From: DAIOXA01 sp050949165
GTDB taxonomy: Bacteria > Bacillota > Proteinivoracia > UBA4975
Reading direction: 5' to 3'
Assembly: GCA_050949165.1 (NCBI GenBank)
Contig: JBMNFF010000001.1
Coordinates: 1-64,000 of the forward strand
Length of the DNA: 64,000 bases
Made by a program: the position numbers and the translations under genes. This document shows, in pieces, positions 53,019 through 62,182 of the stretch. Each line of letters starts with the position of its first letter. Within the stretch, counting starts at the first letter, position 1. The notes beneath the pieces were generated by a model. That model was given only the letters and a program-made list of their open reading frames with translations, was not told where the DNA came from and made no database searches.

Positions 53019-53118
53019 TGGACTTGACCGTAGCGAAGATACGCTCGGTATTGACTTATGATTAAATAAATGTTACTGTATATTCAATTTTACTTAGGAA
53101 GAAAAATTGGAGGAACAA

Positions 53119-53718
53119 ATGAATATTAAGAAGTATTTTTCTAATAACACTGCAATTTTAACTATTATTTGTATTAATCTGATTGTCTTTATCGCAATAA
53201 ACGCTTTTCCCAATCTTCGTGAAATTCTTTTATTAAATGCTGATCCCAAAATAATGTTAGAAAAACCATGGACTTTATTTACGGTCTTTTTTTCTCATGA
53301 GCTGCTGATACATATTCTATTAAACATGGTTTTGGTTTTTATCTTTGGTACTGAGCTCTATAAAGAAACAAATGCAAAGGTAGTTTATCTTGTTTATATC
53401 CTTTGTGGATTTATTGGTAGTTTATCAATCTTTATATATGCTCCTTTAATCGGATATAATGGAGGATTAATCGCAGGAGCTTCTGCAGCAGCGTTTGGGA
53501 TTGTTGCAACTTATGTTATACTGCAGCCCAATACTATGATATTAGGATCAAAGGCAAAATACTGGTTGATAGCATTATTTATTGTGAATGCTATTTTAAC
53601 CATAAGAGATCCCTTGGTTTCTGTTGGCGGCCCGGCTCATGCGGTAGGTATTATAGTAGGATTGCTTTTAGGCTTGCTGCTGAAGAAAAAGCAAGTCGCA
53701 AAGAGCGGCAATGAGTGA
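53119..53718 (+). CDS. rhomboid-family intramembrane protease
   Basis: The 199-residue product has six membrane helices. The HELLIHILLNM motif supplies two histidines and an asparagine (residues 60-70) as in rhomboids, the nucleophile S122 is in AGASAAAFG, and the general base H174 is in GGPAHAVG. The usual GxSG is altered to GASAA, which is uncommon but seen in active members. The codon use is AT-rich compared with the rest of the window. ATG 53119 has TTGGAGG ahead. It neighbours a CPBP protease gene 35 bases away, and the two probably form one unit. Confidence 0.85.
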   Translation: MNIKKYFSNNTAILTIICINLIVFIAINAFPNLREILLLNADPKIMLEKPWTLFTVFFSHELLIHILLNMVLVFIFGTELYKETNAKVVYLVYILCGFIGSLSIFIYAPLIGYNGGLIAGASAAAFGIVATYVILQPNTMILGSKAKYWLIALFIVNAILTIRDPLVSVGGPAHAVGIIVGLLLGLLLKKKQVAKSGNE

Positions 53719-53753
53719 CTTTCACATAATACAAGAGATGTAGAGGATAAAGC

Positions 53754-54497
53754 ATGAAAAATCATAGTACTAAAAGAACAACGATTTTGGCAGTACTGCT
53801 ATCGGTATTCTTATTTCAACAAGCCGCCAGCAAAATTGGTAAATATGTTGCTAATATTTTTGATTACAGCTTAATAGATAGTTATAATGTTTTTGCCTGG
53901 ATTTCTGTGCACCACATTGTACAGACACTTTTAGCTTTGGTGCCCATTATCATACTATCAAAAATTTATAACATCGATTTTGGTTTCCGTTTAGGAGATA
54001 AAAAAACAGGTTTAAAACTTATTAGGATATACACAATTGCGATGTTAGTATATATAACTTTTACATCTGTTATAACCTATTTTGGCAATCAAATTGTTCA
54101 ATATGATTATCCGTTAACTATGACAAACATTTTAGGCTCATTGGGATTTCAACTTTTCTTGACGGGCCCTTCTGAAGAAATTCTATTCCGTGCTCTGCCG
54201 ATTTCAATATTCGCTTGCGTTATATCGAGTGAAAAAGGCATAAAAACAGGGAAACTGCACATTTCATGGCCCAATATTATTGCTGCGATATTTTTTGCTC
54301 TCGCACATATCAAATGGACCATAAGCCCATTTTCCGTAAGCTTTGAATATATGCAACTGCTATTTTCATTAGTTTTAGGAATAATGTATGGAATCGTATA
54401 TGAGAAAAGTAAAAGTGTAATCTATCCGATGATAATGCATAGTTTGACCAACGTGGCAGTCGTTGGGGCGGGATACATATTATCTATTCTCAAGTAA
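53754..54497 (+). CDS. CPBP-family intramembrane metalloprotease
   Basis: This 247-residue membrane protein of the CPBP (Abi/Rce1-like) family has motif 1 GPSEEILFRALP with E141, E142 and R146, motif 2 FALAHIKW with H185, and motif 3 MHSLTN with H229 and N233. About seven helices hold these in the membrane. Related genes give bacteriocin self-immunity or process membrane proteins. Like its rhomboid neighbour it is AT-rich, suggesting joint acquisition. A terminator follows at 54545-54577. Confidence 0.88.
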   Translation: MKNHSTKRTTILAVLLSVFLFQQAASKIGKYVANIFDYSLIDSYNVFAWISVHHIVQTLLALVPIIILSKIYNIDFGFRLGDKKTGLKLIRIYTIAMLVYITFTSVITYFGNQIVQYDYPLTMTNILGSLGFQLFLTGPSEEILFRALPISIFACVISSEKGIKTGKLHISWPNIIAAIFFALAHIKWTISPFSVSFEYMQLLFSLVLGIMYGIVYEKSKSVIYPMIMHSLTNVAVVGAGYILSILK

Positions 54498-54544
54498 ATG
54501 CTTTTATTCGAATCACTAATGGTATCCGTCAGTCGCACAAAATT

Positions 54545-54577
54545 ATAAAAGCCGCTATTTTAGCGGCTATTTTTATA
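54545..54577 (+). terminator. rho-independent terminator
   Basis: AGCCGCTA and TAGCGGCT pair around a short TTT loop, followed by ATTTTTAT, after the CPBP gene. Confidence 0.8.
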
Positions 54578-54721
54578 TAACGGAACTTATTGCTTAGTCG
54601 ACGGTTTGAAAGAAACCTAACCATAGTATATGTTCCCGCTTACTGATAGTGAAAAAGTGTCTCGGACATTTCCGAAAACGGGGGAGGGCAGGGGACATCT
54701 ACACAATTCTATTAAAGTAAA

Positions 54722-54984
54722 TCAATCCCCCGAAACACGTACTTCTGCACCGGATTCACGTAGAATTTTTGTCCAATACTCAATAAATTCCTTGCCCGAA
54801 GGGATGTTATCATCGGTTTTGAGACCAAGTACTCTGCTTTTGCCCACTCCGAGATTATGATAGGGCATGATCTCTGCATAACGATAGCTGCCCATATGTT
54901 TTTTTAAAAAATCCCTGAGTGTTTGTTGTAGACTAGTTTTACCGGGAATTGCATGATAGGTTCCCCGGAAATTGCAAAGTAAAA
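54722..54984 (-). pseudogene. C-terminal fragment of a glycyl-radical-enzyme activase
   Basis: The minus-strand frame ends ..RDFLKKHMGSYRYAEIMPYHNLGVGKSRVLGL.., the usual C-terminus of pyruvate-formate-lyase-type activating enzymes (radical SAM). The conserved PYHNLG and final Glu-rich helix are visible. The N-terminal part, with CxxxCxxC and the GGEP motif, is absent; the frame runs into the end of the IS21 element at 54985. A short ISGEPIMQF stretch in another frame (about 54915-54960) may be a remnant of the GGEP region. The gene was cut by the insertion and an associated deletion. Confidence 0.6.
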
Positions 54985-55084
54985 TTCCCTGTTTTTGCAG
55001 ATAGAGAAGGCCATTGCAGCAGCCCCATAGAAACCTACCCTTGTAACGCCAATCACGAGGGAGGTAATTAGGAGGATGCTGACA

Positions 55085-56605
55085 ATGGCGCAAATTAATT
55101 GTATCAGAGAAATGTACTTTGAGAAAGGCATGAATTATGCCAGCATAGCAAGAGCCACAGGACATGATGTAAAGACAGTTAAGAAATACATCAACATGAA
55201 AGACTTTACTCAACCGCTTCCCAAACCAGCTAAAAAACGCGGGTCTAAGTTGGACAAGTATAAAGAGGAGATAGATAGCTGGTTGGAAGCAGATAAGCAG
55301 GCCCGCAAGAAACAGCGCCACACTGCGCGCAGAGTCTTCGATCGGCTGGCTGGAATTTATGGTCCTGAATTCAACTGTTCTTACCGGCTGGTCGCTGCGT
55401 ATGTAGCAGAACGTAAGAAGGCGCTATACAGTCAGGAAACCCAATTTTTTATGCCTCTGGAACATATCCCGGGAGAGGCGCAAGTAGACTTTGGCGAAGC
55501 AGATTTTTATGAGGGCAATGAACTCTGCAACGGCTATTACTTGAATCTCTCTTTCCCCAATAGCAATGGCGGTTACCTGCAGCTGTTCAAAGGGCAGAAC
55601 ATGCAATGCCTGGCCGAAGGGCTGATGAACATCTTTGCCCACTTGGGCGGCGTACCAACCAGGCTCTGGTTCGATAACCTTTCTCCAGCAGTAAAGAAAA
55701 TCCTGAAAAACCATGGGCGGGAACTGACAGATTCGTTCCTGCGTTTCAAGAATCACTACGGATTTATTGCTGCGTTTTGCAACCCCGAGAGCGGTCATGA
55801 AAAAGGCAATGTGGAGAACAAAGTGGGCTACCATCGGCGCAATCTGTTGGTGCCCATCCCCCGGATAGATGACCTAAGAGCATTTAATCGCCAACTGCTT
55901 GAGAAATGCGATCGAGATATGCAAAGGCCACATTACAAGAAGGCGCTGCTGATTCAAGAGCTGTTCTTTGAGGACCGAAAAGCGCTGCTGCCACTGCCCG
56001 CTGTCCCCTATGATGAATCCGAGATTAAGAAGGTGCGCACTAACAGTTACGCTAAGTTCACATTAAATGATGGGAAGCACACTTACTCCACCGCTCCCCG
56101 TTACGCCAACAGCGAAGTATTCGTAAGGTTGACCGCTCATGACGTCATTGTTCTGGACGAGAGCTACAGGGAGGCAATTAGGCACCCCCGCCTCTACGGT
56201 AAAGAGAACAAGGAATCCATGGACTGGCTGCCATATTTGGCCCAACTGGCCCGCCGACCTGCGGCCCTAAAATACACCGGTATCTATCCCATGCTCCCTG
56301 AACCTATACAGGATTTCCTGGACAACTGCGACTACTCGAGCAAGAAGGAAGCCTTGACAGTCTTGGCCAAGCTCAGCGAGGCAAGTGGGTTTAACAAGGC
56401 TACTGAAGCCTTCTTGACGGCCTTGGAACACGGTGTAAGCGATGCCGACAGCATCATAGCTATGTTTAGTCGACTTAACTGCGAAGTCCTAGACCTGGAT
56501 CCCCTAATCCTGCCGGCCAGTGTTCCCGACATGCCCCAAGTACAAGCTAACGTAGCTGAATATGACCGCTTGTTCTTGAGTGAAGGTGGTATTCATGAAA
56601 GCTGA
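55085..56605 (+). CDS. istA: IS21 transposase IstA
   Basis: This 506-residue IS21-family transposase has an N-terminal helix-turn-helix (EKGMNYASIARATGHDVKTVKKYI, about residues 14-37). The DDE core has D in AQVDFGEADF, D in RLWFDNLSPAVKK, and E in GHEKGNVENKVGYHRRNLLVP. ATG 55085 has AGGAGG 9 bases ahead. It overlaps istB by 11 bases, the usual IS21 arrangement for coupled translation. Confidence 0.92.
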   Translation: MAQINCIREMYFEKGMNYASIARATGHDVKTVKKYINMKDFTQPLPKPAKKRGSKLDKYKEEIDSWLEADKQARKKQRHTARRVFDRLAGIYGPEFNCSYRLVAAYVAERKKALYSQETQFFMPLEHIPGEAQVDFGEADFYEGNELCNGYYLNLSFPNSNGGYLQLFKGQNMQCLAEGLMNIFAHLGGVPTRLWFDNLSPAVKKILKNHGRELTDSFLRFKNHYGFIAAFCNPESGHEKGNVENKVGYHRRNLLVPIPRIDDLRAFNRQLLEKCDRDMQRPHYKKALLIQELFFEDRKALLPLPAVPYDESEIKKVRTNSYAKFTLNDGKHTYSTAPRYANSEVFVRLTAHDVIVLDESYREAIRHPRLYGKENKESMDWLPYLAQLARRPAALKYTGIYPMLPEPIQDFLDNCDYSSKKEALTVLAKLSEASGFNKATEAFLTALEHGVSDADSIIAMFSRLNCEVLDLDPLILPASVPDMPQVQANVAEYDRLFLSEGGIHES

Positions 56606-57323
56606 AATTGCTGAGTGCTGCCGCCGCCTTCGCTTAAGCAAGAACATAGCAGAAATCTCCGACCAAGTTGAAGCTGACAGCTACCAGGAGTACCTGCTTA
56701 AGGTCCTGAAGCAAGAGGTTGCATACAGGGAAACAACCCGCAAGAACCGTCTGGTAAAACAAGCTGGTTTCTACAACTTGAAAACCTTTGATGGTTACAG
56801 CTTTGACGAAATTCGGTTGCCAACAGAGCTCTCAATTGCCGATTTAAAAGAAGTGAACTTCGTCAGGCAACAGAAGAACCTCATCTTCTACGGCAATGTA
56901 GGCACCGGCAAGACCCACCTCGCCACGGCCATAGGGATTGAAGCATGCAATAGAGGTCTATCTGTTCGGTTCTTCCGCACAGCAGCCCTGGTCAACCAAC
57001 TCAGCGATGCACAGAAAAAAGGCGAGCTCAATAAACTTCTGAAACAATTAGCAAAGGCTGATCTGTTAATCTGCGATGAATGGGGATATGTCCCCCTGGA
57101 CCGAGACGGTTCCAAGCTCTTGTTCCAGGTAATTTCAGACCGCTACGAGCAAAGGAGTGTGATCATCACTACCAATCTTGAATTTAGCAAGTGGGTAAAC
57201 ATTTTCTATGATGAGCAGATGACGGCTGCCATGATCGACCGCTTAGTTCACCACAGCTACCTGCTATTATTCGATGGACAGAGTTACCGGATTAGGAAAT
57301 CATTGATGAAAGGCTACGCATAA
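56595..57323 (+). CDS. istB: IS21 helper ATPase IstB
   Basis: This 242-residue AAA+ helper of IS21 transposition resembles DnaC. Walker A is GNVGTGKTHLATA (about residues 95-107), Walker B is LLICDEWGYVPLD, the sensor is ITTNLEFSKW, and DEQMTAAMIDRLVHHSYLL is the family C-terminal motif. ATG 56595 has GAAGGTGG ahead and overlaps istA. It appears intact. Confidence 0.92.
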   Translation: MKAEIAECCRRLRLSKNIAEISDQVEADSYQEYLLKVLKQEVAYRETTRKNRLVKQAGFYNLKTFDGYSFDEIRLPTELSIADLKEVNFVRQQKNLIFYGNVGTGKTHLATAIGIEACNRGLSVRFFRTAALVNQLSDAQKKGELNKLLKQLAKADLLICDEWGYVPLDRDGSKLLFQVISDRYEQRSVIITTNLEFSKWVNIFYDEQMTAAMIDRLVHHSYLLLFDGQSYRIRKSLMKGYA

Positions 57324-57369
57324 ATTCCCTGGCGGGGTTGTTGCAAGGGAAGTTTGCAAACACAGGGAA

Positions 57370-58234
57370 AAAGAGCTTGCAAAAAACAACTATTTGATTG
57401 TCCTGGAGGTAATCATAGTACTCTCCCTCAGTTTCAAATTCCATGGGGCTGTGAAACTGCTTATAGTAGGAGAGGAAATAGGTTAACAGTATGTCCCTAT
57501 ATTTTTGCTCTTTACTTAGGGCTGTAAATTGCTCCTCGACAAACTGAGTTAAATCTATGTTGGTTACGGTAGGCTGTTTCCCTTCGACCTGGGCGATAAT
57601 TTCTTTACCCAGTTTGTGAAAGGTCATGGCGTCAATATCTTTGCCAGTCTCTTTCTTGATCCGCTCAGACATTTCTGCAGCCGAGGCATTGGTGAAGGAC
57701 AAAACCAGCAGTTCATTGGGCTGGTAGGAATATCTATCTAACAGATATTTGACCTTGCCGACTATGGTCGTGGTCTTGCCACTACCGGCGCCGGCTATGA
57801 CGAGATTGTTTATTTCATCCTTAATTATGCATTCCCTCTGTTGGTTATCCAGTGACCTTCCTTCGATATTAGCGAAGAGGGCGTCATAACGCTTTTTTTC
57901 CCTGGATCGCGTTGTATTTTTTGCAGATATCATTCAGGGTGGCGCATGTTTGTTTAAACTGGTCAATCTTGAGTTTGTTTCCCGGGGGTAGTTTGCGATA
58001 CCGCCTGGTTTTTCTGATTCTTTCCTTCAACTCATGGACCGAGGATTTCCAGTCTGCTATGTTTTGTTGATCCATATACCTGGAATAGTCCATAATGCGG
58101 CCCAGTGCCTCGAGGGCATCTCGGCATTCCATGGCAATCTCATCCCAGGAACGAATTAGGTCGAGCTTTCGCTGTTTTCTTTTTTGTTTATAGGTGCTGT
58201 ACCAGGAGGCAATTCTTCTGAACAATATACCCAC
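57370..58234 (-). pseudogene. N-terminal fragment of a UvrD/Rep-type helicase, frameshifted and cut by IS21
   Basis: On the minus strand a helicase gene begins near 58225-58234 (TTG or GTG behind GGGGTG). About 110 residues of a charged helical N-terminal region precede the motor. Near 57895 an indel in the run GAAAAAAAG shifts the frame. The second part has NIEGRSLDNQQRECIIKDEINN and Walker A IAGAGSGKTTTI, then motif Ia LSFTNASAAEMSERI and THFKLG-like residues, and ends at the IS21 right end with no Walker B or later motifs. The C-terminal two thirds is missing. It was probably an accessory SF1 helicase. Confidence 0.75.
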
Positions 58235-58733
58235 CCCTGATTGGTAAATTGCATCTACATTCTATCACATTCTTTATTTTATAACCATTTGCCATAACAC
58301 CTGGGTAGAGGGGGAGGGCAGACAGAATTGGGCAATATGGAAAGTCTGCACAAAGTGGTGCGAAAGGTTTTACTTTCCAGGCAGGACATTTTTTGAATAC
58401 ATTGAATAACATTAAAGAACCTTAATCTGGTAGGATTTTTCCTTAGAGTTATTTTGGGGTAGTTGCCCACTATTCGGGGCTAGCTTACAAGGGGCGTGCT
58501 TTGCCTAATACCTTGGGCATTTGCGCAGCAATAACAAAAGTTTATGTCAGGACTGTCTGATATTGTAATTACAGGGACTGGAGGGGGGATAGTATGTTTG
58601 GTGAGGCGGACAGGAATGGCCAGTTTATTGGTTGCGCTGGGTATCCCAAGTACAGGAATACTGCACAGGTAAAGTGAATCGCATGTTGCATATATTGTTA
58701 TAAGTGTAAGTTTGGGGAAAGGGGAGGGAGCTT
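58235..58733. other. intergenic region, no clear gene
   Basis: About 500 bases of moderate AT content with short frames only. A GGGAGGGAG ribosome site ends it, next to the following gene. I saw no repeat, hairpin terminator or coding signal that I could support. Confidence 0.5.
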
Positions 58734-60554
58734 GTGGCAAGCACATTCAAGTCCAATGACGTACCTATCGCTGAGATTTTAAAGCAGATTGCGAAAGGGG
58801 AGACCCAGCTTCCAGATTTTCAACGGGGATGGGTATGGGATGAGGAGCGGATTATTGCTCTTATTGCCAGCATTTCTAATTCATATCCCGTAGGGGCTTT
58901 AATGTTCTTAGAGTATGGTGGGGATTCGGTCAGGTTTCACTACCGTAAATTTACGGGGGTAAAAGTGGATAATACTATCCCCAATATTTTAGTATTGGAT
59001 GGCCAGCAGCGTCTCACATCGATTTACAGTGCGATGTATTCCAGGGATGCGGTTGTCACTCGTACAGATAAAAACAAAGAAATTCAAAGGTTTTTTTATC
59101 TTGATATCGAAAAATGCCTGGATACTTCCACTGATCGCGTTGATGCTATTATTTCAGTTCCGGAGGATAAAATAATCCGGTCAAATTTCGGGCGAGTTAT
59201 CGATCTAGACGTAAGCACCAGGGATAAGGAGTTTGAAAACCACCTGTTTCCGCTGAATATAGTATTTGACTTCATTGAATGTGCTAAATGGCAGAATGAG
59301 TACCAGAAATATCACGGGTACTCGCCTGAAATATTGGATCGCTATGCGAGATTTAATGCTGAGATACTGGTGCCAATCCAGACTTATAATGTTCCTGTCA
59401 TAACTTTGGGTAGGGGGACCCCTAAGGAAGCAGTGTGCCAAGTTTTCGAGAACGTTAATACCGGCGGGGTATCCTTGACAGTGTTTGAACTAGTAACTGC
59501 TATGTTTGCAGCAGATGATTTTCGGCTGAGGGATGACTGGGAAGAAAGAAAGGAACGCCTTGTTAATGAATCTGCGCTTTCAGTTTCCAACCTGGATGCA
59601 GCCGTATTATCTGTAGTGTCACCCACTGATTTCCTTGTGGCGGCTACCTTGCTTTCCAGATACTACATCAAAGCTCAGGGTGGAGAAGCCGTTAGTTGTA
59701 AGAAGAAGGACGTCCTGCGCCTCACGCTTGGTGAATATAAGAACTATAAAGAGCAACTAACTAACGGTTTTATCCAAGCTGCCAGTTTCCTTAAGGAGCA
59801 ACGCATTTTTTCTGCAAGGGATTTACCATACAGCACACAGTTAATTCCCCTGGCAGTTATATTTACCATTCTGGGCAAGCAGGCTCATGATGTTTTTATT
59901 AAAGATAAGATTGCCCGTTGGTACTGGTGCGGCGTATTGGGCGAGATGTACGGTGGCGCCAACGAAACCAGGTATGCCACTGATGTGACTGGTATGATGG
60001 ATTGGATAAATGGCGGCGAGGAACCGGATACAATTCAAAGAGCATATTTCCAGCCCACCCGGTTGCTTACCTTGCAGACCAGGCTCAGCGCAGCATATAA
60101 GGGGATAATGGCTCTGATTTTAAAAACAGGATGCTTGGATTTCATTAGCGGCAGCGCTATGGACTTCACTGTTTTCCTTGATGAAAGCACTGATATTCAT
60201 CATATATTCCCGAGAGCATATTGCGAGAGCGTTGGGCTACCGAGATCGAGGTGGAATTCGATTGTTAATAAAACGCCGTTGTTCGCGAGGACTAATAGAA
60301 TTATCGGGGGCAGTGCTCCCAGTGAATACTTGAAAAAAATTGAGAGAGATGGGCGTATCACTAAGGAGCAGCTAGACGATTATGTCGCTTCGCATCTTAT
60401 CGACGTGTCATGCCTAAGGGAAGACGATTTTGACACTTACTTTATTAAACGGGCAAAAGCGCTTTTGAAAGAAATCAGCTGCGCCATGGGCAAACCCATT
60501 GCCAATTTAGGTGGGGATGATGTAATAATCGGCTTTGGCAGCTCCTTGGAGTAG
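58734..60554 (+). CDS. GmrSD-like DUF262/DUF1524 restriction-type protein
   Basis: This 606-residue protein has an N-terminal DUF262 (GmrS-like) nucleotide-binding ParB-fold domain: LPDFQRGWVWDEERIIALI (27-45), YPVGALMFLEYGG, and the DGQQRLTS motif (89-96). A C-terminal HNH-type DUF1524-like region has DIHHIFPRAYC (about 487-497) and TNRIIGGSAPSEYL. This is the single-chain arrangement of Type IV (modification-dependent) restriction systems of the GmrSD/BrxU kind, and such genes cluster in defence islands. GTG 58734 has GGGAGGGAG ahead. The frame is complete. Confidence 0.85.
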   Translation: MASTFKSNDVPIAEILKQIAKGETQLPDFQRGWVWDEERIIALIASISNSYPVGALMFLEYGGDSVRFHYRKFTGVKVDNTIPNILVLDGQQRLTSIYSAMYSRDAVVTRTDKNKEIQRFFYLDIEKCLDTSTDRVDAIISVPEDKIIRSNFGRVIDLDVSTRDKEFENHLFPLNIVFDFIECAKWQNEYQKYHGYSPEILDRYARFNAEILVPIQTYNVPVITLGRGTPKEAVCQVFENVNTGGVSLTVFELVTAMFAADDFRLRDDWEERKERLVNESALSVSNLDAAVLSVVSPTDFLVAATLLSRYYIKAQGGEAVSCKKKDVLRLTLGEYKNYKEQLTNGFIQAASFLKEQRIFSARDLPYSTQLIPLAVIFTILGKQAHDVFIKDKIARWYWCGVLGEMYGGANETRYATDVTGMMDWINGGEEPDTIQRAYFQPTRLLTLQTRLSAAYKGIMALILKTGCLDFISGSAMDFTVFLDESTDIHHIFPRAYCESVGLPRSRWNSIVNKTPLFARTNRIIGGSAPSEYLKKIERDGRITKEQLDDYVASHLIDVSCLREDDFDTYFIKRAKALLKEISCAMGKPIANLGGDDVIIGFGSSLE

Positions 60555-60768
60555 CGAGAATGGGGCCAGGTCCGACCAAGGCTTTTACTCAGATGAAGGA
60601 GGGTTGCTATAGGGAGGCCTGGTCGTATTAACCCTCGAGCTTATGCGGAATGTGTACCTAAGGTTTTGGGTGGCAAGGGGCTTATGCAACAGGGATTCAA
60701 ATGTGTCCTAGAGTTAGCAATGCCATGGCTACTAGAGGTATAGCAGCAGAGGCTGTGTAATGCGGAAT

Positions 60769-60807
60769 GGACGCCAGAGGGGGGTACTTACCTCCATGGC
60801 GTCCATT
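60769..60807. other. hairpin overlapping a stop codon
   Basis: TGGACGCCA..GAGG and CCTCCATGGCGTCCA form a strong stem. The minus-strand gene at 60788-61210 stops inside it, as lysA does in its terminator. There is no T run on either strand. Confidence 0.45.
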
Positions 60808-61210
60808 TGATATTTAGTTTATTAGCATGCGTTCCTCCGACAAGGATTCTTGCCACTGGATATCGGAATAATGAGCCTTGCTGAGGGATAGCAGGACTGG
60901 GGTATATATTTGTTGAATATGTAAAAGATGCAACATTTGGTTTTGGAGGCAACTTAATGAAACGAAATCCTTCGACAATTTTATGGAATAAACGTGGAAT
61001 ATTAGCAGCAGTTTTACTTGTTCCGATTTTGCCATAAGTAATAATTTTTTTATCAGCATATTTAATAAGCTTATCACCGACCGGCACAGTAACTAACCTG
61101 CCATTATCACTTGCAGTGCCCTTAAGAACGCCAATGCCTAACTTCCCACAAAGGATGGGAGTATAGTCAGTTGTTGTAAACTGTATGCGGGTGGGTTGAT
61201 GCTGCCACAT
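60788..61210 (-). CDS. hypothetical protein of unknown family
   Basis: This 140-residue frame starts at ATG 61210 with only a weak AAAGG site. It is fairly basic, with TTTDYTPILCGKLGIGVLKG at the front and a beta-rich profile. I recognise no family. The plus strand here has no good alternative gene, and the frame stops inside a strong hairpin, which mildly supports a real gene. Confidence 0.35.
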   Translation of the reverse strand: MWQHQPTRIQFTTTDYTPILCGKLGIGVLKGTASDNGRLVTVPVGDKLIKYADKKIITYGKIGTSKTAANIPRLFHKIVEGFRFIKLPPKPNVASFTYSTNIYPSPAIPQQGSLFRYPVARILVGGTHANKLNIKWTPWR

Positions 61211-61298
61211 TTATTTATGAAGCCTTTTGCTACAGGACACCTTGCGTCCAGTGTTTAAGCAACTTCAAAAGAATTATTGCAGGATGGGAGGGGAGTAT

Positions 61299-62015
61299 GT
61301 GATATCCATTGCCACCTGGAACATGGATTATTGGAAACGCAACAAGGAGCAGCGACAAGCTGCCTGGGACTATTTAACTGATGAAATTCGCCCGGACATT
61401 GCCCTACTCCAGGAGTGTATGCCGCCTTCTGTCATTAGCAAAGGATATAATATTATTTACCGGGAAATTGGTGGTACTAGAAATTGGGGGTCTGCGGTGT
61501 TGGCTCGCGGTTATCCCATAAAGGAAATAGATTTTGAAAACAGCCATCCTGGTTGTGTGGTAGCTACAGAAGTGGAAGTACAAGGCGTCACCTTAACGGC
61601 AATCAGCGTTTACGGAATGCTGTGTAGGTATAATTACGCGACCACGACGATGCACAGAATCCTTTCCGACTTGACTCCGTTAATACATGGCCAGAGGAGA
61701 AGCCGCACTTTCATAATGGGCGGGGATTATAATGTTAGCCCTCAATGGGATGAGCGCTATAAACACCGCGACCCCTCCCACCAGTTGGTTTTTGACCGGA
61801 TCGATGATTTCAGACTGGTGAACTGTACCCTTCAATACTTCGGAAAACTTGTCCAGACCAACCACCATTCTAGAAGCAAATTCCCTTGGCAGAATGACTT
61901 TCTGCATGCATCAAAAAAACTTGCGGCAAAGCTGGTGTCATGCAGGGTATTTAATGAAGAACATGTAAGGGAGTTCAGTGACCACGATCCAGTAGTGGCT
62001 TATTTTGAGGATTAA
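61299..62015 (+). CDS. EEP-family nuclease/phosphatase (copy 2)
   Basis: This 238-residue protein is of the same length and motif order as copy 1 at 50784: ATWNMDYW, LLQECMPP, GGDYNVS and EFSDHDPVVA. By eye about four in five residues are identical. GTG 61299 with GGGAGGGGAG gives a start equivalent to copy 1. The two copies bracket the IS-rich segment 51.6-61.2 kb. Divergence across the whole protein, not only at codon third positions, suggests an old duplication or separate arrivals. Confidence 0.85.
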   Translation: MISIATWNMDYWKRNKEQRQAAWDYLTDEIRPDIALLQECMPPSVISKGYNIIYREIGGTRNWGSAVLARGYPIKEIDFENSHPGCVVATEVEVQGVTLTAISVYGMLCRYNYATTTMHRILSDLTPLIHGQRRSRTFIMGGDYNVSPQWDERYKHRDPSHQLVFDRIDDFRLVNCTLQYFGKLVQTNHHSRSKFPWQNDFLHASKKLAAKLVSCRVFNEEHVREFSDHDPVVAYFED

Positions 62016-62182
62016 TAATAAAATGGGGCGGAGTTCGAAGACAAAAAAACGGCCGCTTGCTGTTAGGCCGCACCTGGGATGAAATGCCTGCGCTGAAAAC
62101 CGGCAATTAGGATACCGGGCGGGCAGGTTTGTCACGGGAGCGTGCTATTGTATATATGTCAGCACAAAGGGAGGTAGATTGT

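Larger units (their letters stand above)
51563..53061 (+). pseudogene. small gene interrupted by the IS256 element
   Basis: ATG 51563 (GGAGG ahead) opens a frame ..YLELGYVNEKDLLKR that stops at 51661, just before the insertion sequence. Directly after the right end of the element another frame reads IGLDRSEDTLGIDL and stops at 53061. Both halves have similar composition. Joined, they give a protein of about 45 residues. This is an inference from the position of the element; no family is known to me. Confidence 0.4.
54985..57369 (+). mobile_element. IS21-family insertion sequence
   Basis: The ends are related inverted repeats: TTCCCTGTTTTTGCAGATAG at 54985-55004, and at the right TTCCCTGTGTTTGCAAAC read from the minus strand (57369 back to 57352). 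They enclose istA and istB. Genes on both sides are truncated at its boundaries (an activase on the left, a helicase on the right), and no target-site duplication is seen. This points to a deletion involving the element after insertion. Confidence 0.85.

Noticed and set aside
62040..62075. Hairpin CGGCC..GGCCG with a T run on the minus strand as a terminator.
   Set aside because: No minus-strand gene ends there, and the stem is only five base pairs.
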